A DNA stretch of 64,000 nt from Clostridiales bacterium (GCA_017428155.1 JAFRRJ010000017.1:1-64000), one strand, 5' to 3'; positions 9,910 to 19,234 are shown, counted from the first letter of the stretch. The notes: generated from the sequence alone by a model not told the origin. Numbers and translations are program-made.

Positions 9910-11118
9910 ATGAATATTGCTACTACTCCTTCGCACCGTATTGGTGAAGCACTTGTAAGAGTTGTTGATAAGAACGGTAAACCCGTTGCTGATAAGGATC
10001 TTTTATTGAATCAGAAGTCTCATGAGTTCCTCTTTGGTTCCGGAGCTTTTGATTTCCTTGAATATGAAGGTAAGAAGGGTGATCCGGATAGACTTGAGAA
10101 GTGGCTTAAGATGTTTAATTACGGAACGCTTCCTTTCTATTGGGGCTTTTATGAACCTAAGGAAGGCAGTGTCGAATTTGAGAGCCGTATGGAAGCTGCA
10201 AAGATCCTTAAGTCAAATAATGTAACCATAAAGGGGCATCCGCTTTGCTGGCATACGGTTTGCGCTGACTGGCTTATGGAATATCCTGATGAGGTTATCC
10301 TTGATAAGCAGCTTGCCAGGATCAACAGGGAAGTTACGGCATTTAAAGGCGTTATCGATATCTGGGATGTTATCAATGAAGTAGTTATCATGCCTGTTTT
10401 CGATAAGTACGATAATGCGGTTACAAGACTGTGCAAGAGATATGGTCAGGTAGGACTCGTAAAAGAGGTTTTCGCTGCCGCAAAGGCTGCAAATCCGGAC
10501 GGAACTTTCATTATCAACGATTTCAATACTTCGCCCAAGTATGAGGAGCTTATCGAGAAGTGCCTTGATGCAGGCGTTGAGTTCTCTGCTATCGGCATCC
10601 AGTCACATCAGCATCAGGGATACTGGGGCGCTGAGAAGCTCTATGATGTGCTGAAGAGATTTTCGAGATTCGGCATACCGATACATTTTACGGAGAATAC
10701 ATTGGTATCAGGTACGCTTATTCCTGAATACATTGAAGACTTGAACGACTGGCAGGTTACTGAGTGGCCTACCACACCTGAGGGCGAGGCCAGACAGGCT
10801 CAGCAGTGGGAAGAGATGTACAGGATACTCTTTGCTGATCCTAACGTTAAGGCAATTACCGGATGGGATTTTGCTGACGGCGCATGGCTCAATGCACCGA
10901 GCGGCCTCGTAACAACCGATAACAGATGTAAGCCTGCCTACTACAAGCTCTTAAGTCTTGTTAAGGGCGAGTGGTGGACAAAGGATGAGACTATTCATAC
11001 TAACAGCGAAGGTATTGTTTCTGTTAAGGGGACAAAGGGTACATATGAGATCACGGGTGCCGAAGGCATCATCACTCTCGGTTCAGAACCTTCTGAAACT
11101 ACTGTCGTTCTCGGCTGA
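9910..11118 (+). CDS. GH10 endo-1,4-beta-xylanase, intracellular type
   Basis: A 402-residue glycoside hydrolase family 10 protein that should cleave internal beta-1,4 bonds in xylan or xylo-oligosaccharides with retention. Visible landmarks: a GKPV...FLFGSG opening, GHPLCWHT (around residue 110-116), the acid/base glutamate E157 in DVINEV, and the nucleophile E262 in HFTENT. The barrel closes at GWDFADGAW and a short beta-rich tail follows. There is no signal peptide, linker or carbohydrate-binding module, so it should be cytoplasmic and act on imported oligosaccharides; that is inferred. GAAAGGAGC lies before ATG 9910 and it has its own promoter. The nucleophile motif (FTENT) departs from the usual TELD form. 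Its stop codon touches the stop of the opposite-strand helicase gene with no base between. Confidence 0.92.
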   Translation: MNIATTPSHRIGEALVRVVDKNGKPVADKDLLLNQKSHEFLFGSGAFDFLEYEGKKGDPDRLEKWLKMFNYGTLPFYWGFYEPKEGSVEFESRMEAAKILKSNNVTIKGHPLCWHTVCADWLMEYPDEVILDKQLARINREVTAFKGVIDIWDVINEVVIMPVFDKYDNAVTRLCKRYGQVGLVKEVFAAAKAANPDGTFIINDFNTSPKYEELIEKCLDAGVEFSAIGIQSHQHQGYWGAEKLYDVLKRFSRFGIPIHFTENTLVSGTLIPEYIEDLNDWQVTEWPTTPEGEARQAQQWEEMYRILFADPNVKAITGWDFADGAWLNAPSGLVTTDNRCKPAYYKLLSLVKGEWWTKDETIHTNSEGIVSVKGTKGTYEITGAEGIITLGSEPSETTVVLG

Positions 11119-13506
11119 TCAGATCTTCCAGTGATCAGGATATAACATGATATACTCGGGCTTTGCGAGTCTCTCATCAATGAGGAGCGCGAAGCCCGTA
11201 TCCGTCTCGGTTCGGATGACGCGGCCGACAGCCTGAAGGACTTTCTGCCAGCCCGGGAAGCGGTATGCGAATGAGAATCCGTCGCCGAACTGTTCTGAAT
11301 AATAGTTGGACAGGATCTGGCGTTCGGGAGTGATCTTGGGAAGACCGACTCCGACAATAACTACGCCTGTCAGCCTGTCTCCGACAAGGTCTATACCTTC
11401 GCCGAAGTGTCCGCCAAGAACGGCTGCTCCGATAAGAAGGCCGTTATAAGGCTCTTTGAAGCATTGCAGGAAGCTTTCTTTCTCGACATTAGTCATGTCC
11501 TGTATCTGTGCGATTATCTTGAAGTTGGGATTGCCCCTTCTTGTCAGCTCATCCTTGAGCCTGGGCATGATCTGGTTCATGTATTCAAAAGAAGGGAAAA
11601 AGACCATGTGATTGCCGGTCCTGCCGTCAAGACAGTTAGTGATCCTTGATACAAGATCCTCCTGGGTAAGTGAGCGGTTCTTGTATGTGGTCGAGATGTC
11701 AGAGTCTATCTCGATCTCAAGATTTTCGGGCGGGAATGGCGAGGGCAGTCTTAGGAATGACGAGTAATCGCAGTCAGGCCCGACCAGACAGTTGCGGTAG
11801 TATTCGTAGGGCGTGAAGGTTGCCGAGAAGAATATTACTGACAGTCTGTCCTTGATTATGTAATCGAGTTTTGAAGCGCAGTCCAGGCAATCGAGGGTAA
11901 GTGTGATGTCGCCGTTTTCCCTTGATGCAGTGGTTATATATGCATTGTTGAAGTATTGCTCTAGAACTGTAAGGAAGAATCTGGCTTCGAAGAAGAACTT
12001 CATGGCAGTCCTTCTGCATTGGCCCTGTTCAAGGTTGTCCAGCACAGGTGACAGGTTCCTGATAGTGAACCAGAGCTTGGCGTAGAGCTGCCTCGGAGGC
12101 TGCCGCATCGCTTCCCAGTTCTCGGTCATCAGGACTTTGTGTTCGTCAGCTTCTTCAAGGATCTTAAAGCATGAGCTTGATGAATCAAAGCACGTTCCGA
12201 TGTTTACAAAGTAGTTCCTCAGCTGATGAAGCATTGTCTCTATCTTGGTGTTGCGGCCTTTGAAGTCGTTCATCATCTCATCGATGAGGCTTAACGAGAA
12301 TGATGCAGAGAACATCTCACGTCCTCTGTCGATCATGTTGTGCGCCTCGTCGACAAGAACAGCAACTCTCTGGTTGCCGGGTTCTTTTGATATCAGCGAT
12401 ACTCTGGGCCCGAAAATATGATTGTAGTCTCCTATTACGACCGTGCAGTAATTCATGGTGTCGATCATGAACTCGTGCGGGCAGATGCCGTGCTTTAATG
12501 CTATCTCCGTGATCTTCTCGGGTGTTATCTCATCTAGTACCAGCGATTCCTGCAGTGCATCTTTGAGCTTACCGTAGTAATCTTTTGCAAGCGGGCAGAA
12601 CTTAGCGTCGCACTCGGTGCCGTAAGGGCACATCTTCTCCTTGGATCTTAAAGTGATTGATCTGATGATGAGCCCGGACTTCCTCATCTGGTTTATTGTG
12701 GCTTCAGCAACGCCCCTGGTCGCTTCTTTTGCTGTCAGGTAGAATATCTGGTCATATCTATTCTTTACAAGGCCCTTGATGGCAGGGTAGAGGACGGATA
12801 CTGTCTTGCCGATGCCTGTCGGCGCCTCAACAAAGAAAGCTTCTCCGGAATTAAGAGCCAGAAGAGCTTTCTTCATGAATTCTTTCTGCCCCGGTCTTAT
12901 GGTATTAAACGGGAATTTGATCTGTGAGGTCGAATCTATAAGACTGTTATGGTAATCGAGAAGCCCCTTTGCGAAAATACAATATTCCGCGCAGACGTCT
13001 TCCCAGTACTTCTCGGCATCCTCGAAAGTCATGGTGTAAGTGTTTTCGAAGCTGTCAAAGGTAGTGATGGAGACATATCTTAACGTCAGCGAGATATCCA
13101 GAACATCTGAATTTGTAAGCAGATACATCGCACCGTAGAGCTTCAGCTGGGTAACGTGTTCAGGGCGGACCAGAGCATCAAAGCTCTCCTTTGTGGAGTT
13201 AAATGACTTGATCTCAAAAAGTCTTGGCGGTTTTCCGGGATTAGCGAGCATTGCATCGAACCTTCCGTTAACGGAAAGCGTTAGACCGGAATCGGAGATA
13301 TAGTCGTAAACAAGCTGCTCTTCGGTTACTACAACGTCTCCATAAGCTTTTTTGAGGTCAGCGAAAACCTTCTGATGAAGCCTGGTGCCTTCAACTCCGG
13401 AAACCGACCCGTAAGAACCGCCGGCAAGGTTGCCGCGGCGTGATACATATGAAGCCAGGTCTGTAACGGAGACATTGATCTTATTCATAAAAAGATTATA
13501 ACGCAA
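11119..13506 (-). CDS. DinG/XPD-like DNA helicase with N-terminal PD-(D/E)XK nuclease domain and Fe-S cluster
   Basis: A 795-residue superfamily 2 helicase. Residues about 8-130 form a RecB/Cas4-like nuclease domain with D84 and E98-x-K100 (GRFDAML...LFEIKSF). Walker A is APTGIGKT (228-235). Four cysteines (C293, C299, C304, C342) are spaced like the XPD/DinG iron-sulfur domain, then DEAH (386-389). Later come the FFSATFTP motif, a GEGIDL motif and QAVGRVIR (motif VI). Known: relatives unwind DNA 5' to 3' at forks and R-loops; the fused nuclease suggests end processing. Start is uncertain: TTG 13506 has GGAG 5 bases upstream, while ATG 13488 (MNKINVSV) has no site but lies 6 bases after a TATAAT, which would make a leaderless message. 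Confidence 0.88.
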   Translation of the reverse strand: MRYNLFMNKINVSVTDLASYVSRRGNLAGGSYGSVSGVEGTRLHQKVFADLKKAYGDVVVTEEQLVYDYISDSGLTLSVNGRFDAMLANPGKPPRLFEIKSFNSTKESFDALVRPEHVTQLKLYGAMYLLTNSDVLDISLTLRYVSITTFDSFENTYTMTFEDAEKYWEDVCAEYCIFAKGLLDYHNSLIDSTSQIKFPFNTIRPGQKEFMKKALLALNSGEAFFVEAPTGIGKTVSVLYPAIKGLVKNRYDQIFYLTAKEATRGVAEATINQMRKSGLIIRSITLRSKEKMCPYGTECDAKFCPLAKDYYGKLKDALQESLVLDEITPEKITEIALKHGICPHEFMIDTMNYCTVVIGDYNHIFGPRVSLISKEPGNQRVAVLVDEAHNMIDRGREMFSASFSLSLIDEMMNDFKGRNTKIETMLHQLRNYFVNIGTCFDSSSSCFKILEEADEHKVLMTENWEAMRQPPRQLYAKLWFTIRNLSPVLDNLEQGQCRRTAMKFFFEARFFLTVLEQYFNNAYITTASRENGDITLTLDCLDCASKLDYIIKDRLSVIFFSATFTPYEYYRNCLVGPDCDYSSFLRLPSPFPPENLEIEIDSDISTTYKNRSLTQEDLVSRITNCLDGRTGNHMVFFPSFEYMNQIMPRLKDELTRRGNPNFKIIAQIQDMTNVEKESFLQCFKEPYNGLLIGAAVLGGHFGEGIDLVGDRLTGVVIVGVGLPKITPERQILSNYYSEQFGDGFSFAYRFPGWQKVLQAVGRVIRTETDTGFALLIDERLAKPEYIMLYPDHWKI

Positions 13507-13564
13507 CGATGCTCCATATCCTTATTGAAAATTGAAGCCCTATGTTATAAAATCTAACCCGCAC

Positions 13565-13651
13565 GCAGATGTGGTGGAATTGGCAGACGCGCTAGCTTCA
13601 GGTGCTAGTGGGAGCAATCTCGTGCGGGTTCAAGTCCCGCCATCTGCACCA
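13565..13651 (+). tRNA. tRNA-Leu (anticodon CAG)
   Basis: An 87-base tRNA with acceptor GCAGATG/CATCTGC, A73 and an encoded CCA. The anticodon stem CTAGC/GCTAG encloses loop TTCAGGT, giving CAG, which reads CUG. The long variable arm typical of class II leucine tRNAs and a GTTCAAGTC T-loop are present. Confidence 0.95.
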
Positions 13652-13662
13652 GATTCTATATC

Positions 13663-13695
13663 AGCCCCGGAGCAGAATGATGCTTTGGGGCTTTT
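13663..13695 (+). terminator. Rho-independent terminator of tRNA-Leu
   Basis: AGCCCC (13663-13668) pairs with GGGGCT (13687-13692), extended inside by AGCA/TGCT, followed by a short T run. It begins 12 bases after the tRNA. Confidence 0.8.
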
Positions 13696-13731
13696 AGTTG
13701 TCATTTGCCTTTAAAATGCCTGCTAAGCACT

Positions 13732-13759
13732 TTGATTGTCAAAGAATTTTGTTTATAAT
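13732..13759 (+). promoter_or_regulatory. Promoter for the membrane protein gene
   Basis: TTGATT (13732-13737), a 16-base spacer and TATAAT (13754-13759) stand 32 bases before ATG 13792. Confidence 0.55.
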
Positions 13760-13791
13760 TTCAGCTGGGATAAATATTGGGAGGCTGGAAA

Positions 13792-14367
13792 ATGAGTAAA
13801 AATCAGAAGATCGAATGGATAACCACGGCAGTTTTAATAGTTTGTGTCGTGTCACTCGGATTTGCAGTTATTTTGAATTTTGATCTCTGGGGTACAAGTC
13901 CCGTATCTACTGCTGAGATTATATTAACGGTTGCCAGCATAATATCCGCTGCTGTTTGGCTGATAAATTATTATATTAAGACTATTCTTGCACTGAAACG
14001 CAGGACAGAACCGCGTTTTGTTGCTTTTGTCTGGCTTTTGGGACCTTTGTTCATCACTATAGGCACATCGCTTCTTACTAACGGTTCAAATTCTTTCAGT
14101 GGAGAATTTGCCTCATGGAATAGCCTTTCCTCCGTTGGTGTTTTCCTTATGGTTGTTGCATTGGTCTTCTATTTTTATGTTTTCTTCGGCAAGAGGCATA
14201 TGTGGGTTTCTCTTGTGATCTACTGTCTGTTATCTTTTGTGGTTACCCTTATCCGTGAGGATATGGATCATATGCACAATTACTATCTGATGTGTCTGTT
14301 CCCTATGATTGTCTTAGGTTATCTGGAGCTGTTTATCAGAAATAAACGTATGGCGCGTTCAAAGTGA
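13792..14367 (+). CDS. Hypothetical polytopic membrane protein
   Basis: A 191-residue protein with about five to six hydrophobic segments (for example ITTAVLIVCVVSLGFAVIL, then AEIILTVASIISAAVWLINYY, and later stretches up to YLMCLFPMIVLGYLELFI), a short charged N-terminus and a basic C-terminal RNKRMARSK. ATG 13792 is preferred over a GTG five codons upstream because GGGAGG lies 7 bases before it. It has its own promoter and the next gene has another, so it is probably monocistronic. No family recognised; an integral cytoplasmic membrane protein of unknown function. Confidence 0.75.
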   Translation: MSKNQKIEWITTAVLIVCVVSLGFAVILNFDLWGTSPVSTAEIILTVASIISAAVWLINYYIKTILALKRRTEPRFVAFVWLLGPLFITIGTSLLTNGSNSFSGEFASWNSLSSVGVFLMVVALVFYFYVFFGKRHMWVSLVIYCLLSFVVTLIREDMDHMHNYYLMCLFPMIVLGYLELFIRNKRMARSK

Positions 14368-14400
14368 CCTCAAAATAGGGATTTTGTCCCAAAAATTCAG

Positions 14401-14428
14401 TTGCTTATATGCCTTGATAATATATAAT
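14401..14428 (+). promoter_or_regulatory. Promoter for the cysteine desulfurase-thiI genes
   Basis: TTGCTT (14401-14406), a 16-base spacer and TATAAT (14423-14428) lie 29 bases before ATG 14458. Confidence 0.6.
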
Positions 14429-14457
14429 ACTTGCGTCATTTATATGAGAGGCTGACC

Positions 14458-15597
14458 ATGATCTATTTCGATAACAGTGCGACTACATTTGTATCTGAGT
14501 CTGTAAGAAAAAGACTCATTGAATTGACGGAAGATTCATTATCCGCCAATCCGGGTGCGCTTCACAGGCTCGGCAATCAGGCCATGGATCTCTATGAAGG
14601 TATCAGGAAGGAGACAGCCGGTCTCCTTGGTGCCAAGCCTGAAGAGATCTTCTTTACGTCCTGTGCCACAGAGAGTGCAAATACTGCGATCAAGGGATAC
14701 ATGAGCCGCAATAAAAGATCGGGGAATGCCGTTATATCCACAAGAACAGAGCATAAGGCCACTTTGGAAAGCCTTGAATATCTTGCAAATAACGGATATG
14801 AGATCAGATATGTTAAGACCGGGCTTGACGGCAAGCCTGTAATGGAGAGCCTTGAAGAAGAGCTCTCGAAGGGTGATGTTGCCCTTGCATGCTTTACTCT
14901 GGTCAATAATGAGACAGGTGCAGTCCTGCCTTATGAACAGGTCTTTAAGACTGTTAAGTCTTTATCCCCGTCTACTGTTATATATCTTGATTGTGTTCAG
15001 GCGTTAGGGAAGATGCCGATCAATCTGGCATCTCTTGGCGCTGATATGTGTTCTTTCTCAGGCCACAAGATTCATTCTATAAAGGGTAACGGCATTCTTT
15101 ATGTTAAGAAGGGTGTCAGGATCGACCCGCTTATCGTTGGCGGCGGGCAGCAGGACGGAATGCGTTCCGGTACTCAGAGTGCTGTTCTTGCCGGAGCTTT
15201 CCTTGAAGCTTTGAAGGAAGTGTCTGAAGGTATTGAAGAAGGCCTTTCCAATGTCAGTAAGATCAATTCTTACCTGAGGAAAGAACTCACAGCCAGAGGC
15301 GCTGTTATCCTGTCACCTGACGATGCTCTTCCTTATGTGCTTAATGTTTCTTTCAAGGGATTTGAATCAGAGACAATGCTTCATTGTCTTGAGATTTACG
15401 ATATTTATGTTTCCACTGTTTCCGCATGCTCAGCTAAGCAAAAGAAGGTGTCTTATGTGCTCCTTGAGATGGGCGTGGACCGCAAGACTGCGGCGAATGC
15501 CGTAAGGCTCAGTTTCTCCAGGTATAATACTATGGATGAGGCTGAAGAGTTCATAAAGCGTGTCGATGAGATATACGATCAATTTCTTGTTAAGTGA
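14458..15597 (+). CDS. Cysteine desulfurase, NifS/IscS-like (sulfur donor for ThiI)
   Basis: A 379-residue class V PLP aminotransferase that releases sulfur from cysteine as a protein persulfide. The family opening YFDNSATT is at residues 3-10. The PLP-binding lysine is K204 in SFSGHKIHSIKG, and the persulfide cysteine is C324 in STVSACSA. H100 lies in the TEHKA motif. ATG 14458 is used because GAGAGG is 7 bases before it; a longer frame from 14431 would overlap the promoter region. The thiI gene follows 11 bases downstream, as in many Firmicutes where a dedicated NifS-type enzyme feeds ThiI, so its likely job is sulfur supply for tRNA 4-thiouridine (and perhaps thiamine). Confidence 0.93.
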   Translation: MIYFDNSATTFVSESVRKRLIELTEDSLSANPGALHRLGNQAMDLYEGIRKETAGLLGAKPEEIFFTSCATESANTAIKGYMSRNKRSGNAVISTRTEHKATLESLEYLANNGYEIRYVKTGLDGKPVMESLEEELSKGDVALACFTLVNNETGAVLPYEQVFKTVKSLSPSTVIYLDCVQALGKMPINLASLGADMCSFSGHKIHSIKGNGILYVKKGVRIDPLIVGGGQQDGMRSGTQSAVLAGAFLEALKEVSEGIEEGLSNVSKINSYLRKELTARGAVILSPDDALPYVLNVSFKGFESETMLHCLEIYDIYVSTVSACSAKQKKVSYVLLEMGVDRKTAANAVRLSFSRYNTMDEAEEFIKRVDEIYDQFLVK

Positions 15598-15608
15598 GGG
15601 AAAAGATA

Positions 15609-16811
15609 ATGGCTAATGTCCTTTTGGCGAGAATGGGTGAGATAACCCTCAAAGGCCTTAACAGAGGTTCTTTTGAGATACAGCTCAAGAGCAATCTGAA
15701 GTACAGACTTAAGCGTTTTGGCAATCTGAAGATCTATCAGAGCCAGAGCAGGATCTGGATCGAACCCAAGGAAGAGGATAATCCGAATTTCCAGAGTCTG
15801 GCTCAGGCTGAGGACATCATGAAGGCTGTATGCCAGGTTTTCGGAATCGTATCAGTAAGCCTTGCAAGGAAATTTGAAGGTGACTTCGAATCAATTAAGG
15901 AGAATGCCGTTGAGTTTGTAAGAGAACTTCTTGAGCGCAATCCGGAATATAAGACATTCAAGGTCGAGAGCAAGCGCGGCAATAAGACTTTCCCGATGAC
16001 ATCACCTGTTATTTGTGATGAACTTGGTGGTCATTTGCTGGACACTTTCCCGGAATTAACGGTCAAAGTAAAGAATCCTGACTTTATCGTCAATGTAGAG
16101 ATCCGTGAATCCAATTATGTCTATGTTGGAAAGATGATGGCACACAGAGGTCTTCCGGTCGGAACATGCGCAAGAGGCATGCTTCTCTTGTCAGGCGGTA
16201 TCGACAGCCCTGTAGCAGGCTTCATGATGGCTTCCCGCGGAATGCCCTTAGATGCCGTGTATTTCCATTCACATCCTTATACGAGCGATATGGCAAAGCA
16301 GAAGGTTATAGACCTTGCAAAGATAGTATCGGGTTATTCCGGCCGCATGACGCTTCATGTCGTTAACTTTACCCAGATCCAGCTCGATCTTTACAAACAT
16401 TCACCTCAGGACATGCTTACAGTAACCATGCGCCGTGTAATGCTTCAGATAGCAGAGCGCCTTGCACAGAAGTACGACTGCAAGTGCCTCATTACAGGAG
16501 AGAGTCTGGGTCAGGTTGCGTCACAGACTATGGAAGCGATAGCTGCGACCAATGAAGTTGTTAAGATGCCGATATTAAGACCGCTTATCGGTCTGGACAA
16601 GCAGGCTACCTGTGATATCTCCAGGGATATCGGTGCTTTTGAGACATCTATACTGCCTTATGAGGATTGCTGCACTGTTTTTGTTGCAAAACATCCAAAG
16701 ACACACCCGCATCCCGAGGATATAATCGAAGCAGAAAAAGACCTTGATATCGAATCACTGGTCGAAGCAGGCGTTTTAGGCACAGAAGATATCGTTATCG
16801 ATCCGTTCTGA
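15609..16811 (+). CDS. thiI: tRNA uracil-4-sulfurtransferase ThiI
   Basis: A 400-residue enzyme that adenylates U8 of tRNA and replaces its oxygen with sulfur. It has the N-terminal ferredoxin-like segment (LLARMGEITLKG), a THUMP domain (about 60-165) and a PP-loop ATPase with LLLSGGIDSPVAGFMM (SGGIDS at 195-200). It ends shortly after the EDCCTVF segment, with no rhodanese domain, which matches the Firmicutes form that takes sulfur directly from the partner desulfurase. ATG 15609 is used (GTG 15594 would overlap the previous stop), with GAGGGAAA upstream. It lies in an operon with the desulfurase before it and an AIR synthase-like gene after. Confidence 0.95.
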   Translation: MANVLLARMGEITLKGLNRGSFEIQLKSNLKYRLKRFGNLKIYQSQSRIWIEPKEEDNPNFQSLAQAEDIMKAVCQVFGIVSVSLARKFEGDFESIKENAVEFVRELLERNPEYKTFKVESKRGNKTFPMTSPVICDELGGHLLDTFPELTVKVKNPDFIVNVEIRESNYVYVGKMMAHRGLPVGTCARGMLLLSGGIDSPVAGFMMASRGMPLDAVYFHSHPYTSDMAKQKVIDLAKIVSGYSGRMTLHVVNFTQIQLDLYKHSPQDMLTVTMRRVMLQIAERLAQKYDCKCLITGESLGQVASQTMEAIAATNEVVKMPILRPLIGLDKQATCDISRDIGAFETSILPYEDCCTVFVAKHPKTHPHPEDIIEAEKDLDIESLVEAGVLGTEDIVIDPF

Positions 16812-16838
16812 TTTTTCTGACGGGGACAGGAGGAAGGT

Positions 16839-17867
16839 TTGAGAATAGGAAAGCTAACGGACGAGCAGCTTGAATCGCTCGTTCTGTCCAGACTCCCTAA
16901 GCTGTCGAGCAAGACTGTATCCGGTGCCGGAATAGGTGCTGACTGCGCATGGCTTAAGACAGGGGAGAATCTGCTCGTTACATCTTCTGATCCGATTACG
17001 GCGGGCGGAAGTGAGTCCGGAACGCTGGCAATCCATGTTTCCTGCAACGATATTGCGGCATGTGGTGTTCAGCCTACGGGAATCCTTATTGTTATTATTG
17101 CTCCGCCCTCTGCCACGGAGGATGAGATCGTCTCTATCGTCGATCAGGCGAGCCGGGAGGCCGGCAAATTAGGTGTTGATATTGTAGGAGGACATACGGA
17201 AGTATCCGACTGTGTCAACAGATTCGTTGTTATTTCTACGGCTTTCGGCGTCGTCGAGAAGGGAAGCCCTGTGCCTTTGGGTCATGCGATGCCCGGTGAT
17301 AAGCTCATTATCACAAAGACTGCCGCTATAGAAGGCAGCTTCATAGCCGCAAATGAGCACAGCGACAAACTCAAGGGCAAGATACCTGATGCTTATATTG
17401 AAGAGGCCAGAACATACGGAAAGCTTATATCCGTCGTTAAGGAAGGAACCGTGTTAGGTCCGCTTCCTTCATCGGATCCATCCCTTTCATATGCCGGATT
17501 CCCGAGATCATGTGTAGATCTCATGCATGATGTTACTGAAGGCGGTGTTATGGGCGCTGCTTTTGAGATGGCTGACTTCTCAAAGACGGGAGTTATACTT
17601 GATAAGCGTCTTGTTCCGTTCACAGACTGCTCCAAAGCTATATGTGATATTTTGGGGCTTGATCCTTTCAGGTTGATCTCATCCGGAGCCTTGATGATCG
17701 CTTCCCCTGAGCCTGACAGAGTTATCAAAGCCCTTGAAGCCGAAGGGATTAAGGCTACCGTTATAGGAGAGTTTACCGATATTTCCGAAGGCGCGAAAAT
17801 GATCGGCCTCGACGGAACAGTAATGCCCATGCCGGCACCGACGGCTGACGAGATTTATCGTATATAA
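16839..17867 (+). CDS. AIR synthase-related (PurM/HypE/ThiL superfamily) ATP-binding protein
   Basis: A 342-residue member of the PurM-like fold. The N-terminal half has GIGADCAW and an SSDPITAGG...GTLAIHVSCNDIAACG stretch (residues about 30-75), followed by IVGGHTEV, which resemble HypE/SelD/ThiL metal-ATP sites. The C-terminal half has the superfamily LMHDVTEGGVMGAAFEMA motif (about 227-244). Start TTG 16839 follows an AGGAGGAAGG site. The C-terminus lacks the HypE-type PRIC cysteine tail, so it is unlikely to be the hydrogenase cyanide-ligand protein. Its place 27 bases after thiI suggests a role in sulfur or RNA modification chemistry, but the substrate is unknown. Confidence 0.75.
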   Translation: MRIGKLTDEQLESLVLSRLPKLSSKTVSGAGIGADCAWLKTGENLLVTSSDPITAGGSESGTLAIHVSCNDIAACGVQPTGILIVIIAPPSATEDEIVSIVDQASREAGKLGVDIVGGHTEVSDCVNRFVVISTAFGVVEKGSPVPLGHAMPGDKLIITKTAAIEGSFIAANEHSDKLKGKIPDAYIEEARTYGKLISVVKEGTVLGPLPSSDPSLSYAGFPRSCVDLMHDVTEGGVMGAAFEMADFSKTGVILDKRLVPFTDCSKAICDILGLDPFRLISSGALMIASPEPDRVIKALEAEGIKATVIGEFTDISEGAKMIGLDGTVMPMPAPTADEIYRI

Positions 17868-17894
17868 ATCAACTTTTCCTTAACGATTTTTCGC

Positions 17895-17923
17895 TTGATT
17901 GAACTGGGTCATTATAATAAAAT
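17895..17923 (+). promoter_or_regulatory. Promoter for glyA
   Basis: TTGATT (17895-17900), 17 bases, then TAAAAT (17918-17923). A TATAAT at 17913-17918 overlaps it but is badly spaced from the -35. The glyA start is 37 bases further on, with CCAGGAGGA between. Confidence 0.5.
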
Positions 17924-17960
17924 ATAGCGCGTGAATTAATATCCAGGAGGATTTATATAT

Positions 17961-19202
17961 ATGTACGACCACATTAAGGCTGAGGATTCTGAAGTCTATT
18001 CCGCAATAATGCAGGAGATCGGACGTCAGAGGAACAAGATCGAGCTTATCGCATCCGAGAACATGGTTTCCGAGGCAGTACTCGAAGCTGCAGGTTCTCC
18101 TTTAACAAACAAGTATGCAGAAGGTTACCCGGGAAAGCGTTATTACGGCGGATGTGAGTATGTGGATATCGTTGAGCAGCTCGCAATCGACAGAGCAAAG
18201 CAGCTCTTCGGCGCTGAGCATGTTAACGTACAGCCCCACTCCGGTGCACAGGCTAACACAGCAGTTTACTTTGCTATCCTCGAACCCGGTGATACGATCC
18301 TCGGTCTCGACCTTTCACACGGTGGTCACTTAACACATGGTATGAAGATCAACGTTTCCGGCAGAACTTATCATTCAGAGTTCTATCAGGTAGACGAGAA
18401 GACACAGATGCTCGACTACGATGCGATCAGAGCAAAGGCTCTTGAATGCAAGCCTAAGGTTATCGTAGCAGGCGCTTCAGCTTATCCCAGGATCATTGAT
18501 TTCAAGAAGTTCAGAGAGATCGCTGACGAAGTCGGTGCTTACCTCTTCGTAGATATGGCGCACATTGCAGGACTCGTTGCTGCAGGACTTCACCCGAATC
18601 CGGTTCCGTACGCTGATTTCGTTACAACAACAACTCACAAGACATTGAGAGGACCCCGTGGCGGTATCATCATGTGCAAAGAGGAATATGCTAAGAAGAT
18701 CAATTCCGCAGTATTCCCCGGACAGCAGGGCGGCCCCCTCATGCACATCATCGCTGCTAAGGCTGTTGCTTTCAAGGAAGCTCTCTCTCCTGAGTTCAGA
18801 GCTTATGCCGAGCAGATTGTTAAGAATGCGAAGGCAATGAGTGAGGCGCTCCTCGCAAGAGGCGTTAACCTCGTTTCCGGCGGTACAGACAACCACCTCA
18901 TGCTGATCGACTTGAGAGGCACAGGTGTTACAGGTGCTATGCTCCAGGAGCGTCTTGATGATGTAAACATCACAGCAAACAAGAATACTATTCCTTTTGA
19001 TCCCGAGAAGCCGACAGTTACATCCGGCGTACGTATCGGTACTCCTGCTGCTACAGCAAGAGGCTTCAAGGAAGAGGACTTCGTTGAAGTTGCAAACATC
19101 ATTGCAGACTGCATCTTCGATTACGACAACAAGAAGGAAGAATCTATCAATAGAGTTAAGGCTCTTACTGATAAGTATCCCGTATATCCGGACATCGTTT
19201 AA
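17961..19202 (+). CDS. glyA: Serine hydroxymethyltransferase
   Basis: A 413-residue PLP enzyme that interconverts serine and glycine while loading one-carbon units onto tetrahydrofolate. Landmarks: [11 protein letters not shown] (residues 27-37), [12 protein letters not shown] (55-66), QPHSGAQAN (91-99), and the PLP lysine K227 in [14 protein letters not shown]. Length matches the bacterial family. ATG 17961 has AGGAGG upstream and its own promoter. The codon use is strongly biased (few rare codons), as expected for a highly expressed enzyme. It feeds methylene-THF to the thymidylate synthase encoded at 48 kb. No glycine riboswitch is seen upstream. Confidence 0.97.
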   Translation: MYDHIKAEDSEVYSAIMQEIGRQRNKIELIASENMVSEAVLEAAGSPLTNKYAEGYPGKRYYGGCEYVDIVEQLAIDRAKQLFGAEHVNVQPHSGAQANTAVYFAILEPGDTILGLDLSHGGHLTHGMKINVSGRTYHSEFYQVDEKTQMLDYDAIRAKALECKPKVIVAGASAYPRIIDFKKFREIADEVGAYLFVDMAHIAGLVAAGLHPNPVPYADFVTTTTHKTLRGPRGGIIMCKEEYAKKINSAVFPGQQGGPLMHIIAAKAVAFKEALSPEFRAYAEQIVKNAKAMSEALLARGVNLVSGGTDNHLMLIDLRGTGVTGAMLQERLDDVNITANKNTIPFDPEKPTVTSGVRIGTPAATARGFKEEDFVEVANIIADCIFDYDNKKEESINRVKALTDKYPVYPDIV

Positions 19203-19234
19203 TTTCCAAGCGTAAAGCTTGTTGCTCTTGACCT

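Noticed and set aside
13532..13714. 60-residue open frame
   Set aside because: It runs through the tRNA-Leu gene and its terminator, so it is not coding.
16839..17867. Hydrogenase maturation factor HypE
   Set aside because: Only the fold-level motifs match; the C-terminal PRIC-type cysteine and any hyp or hydrogenase genes are missing.
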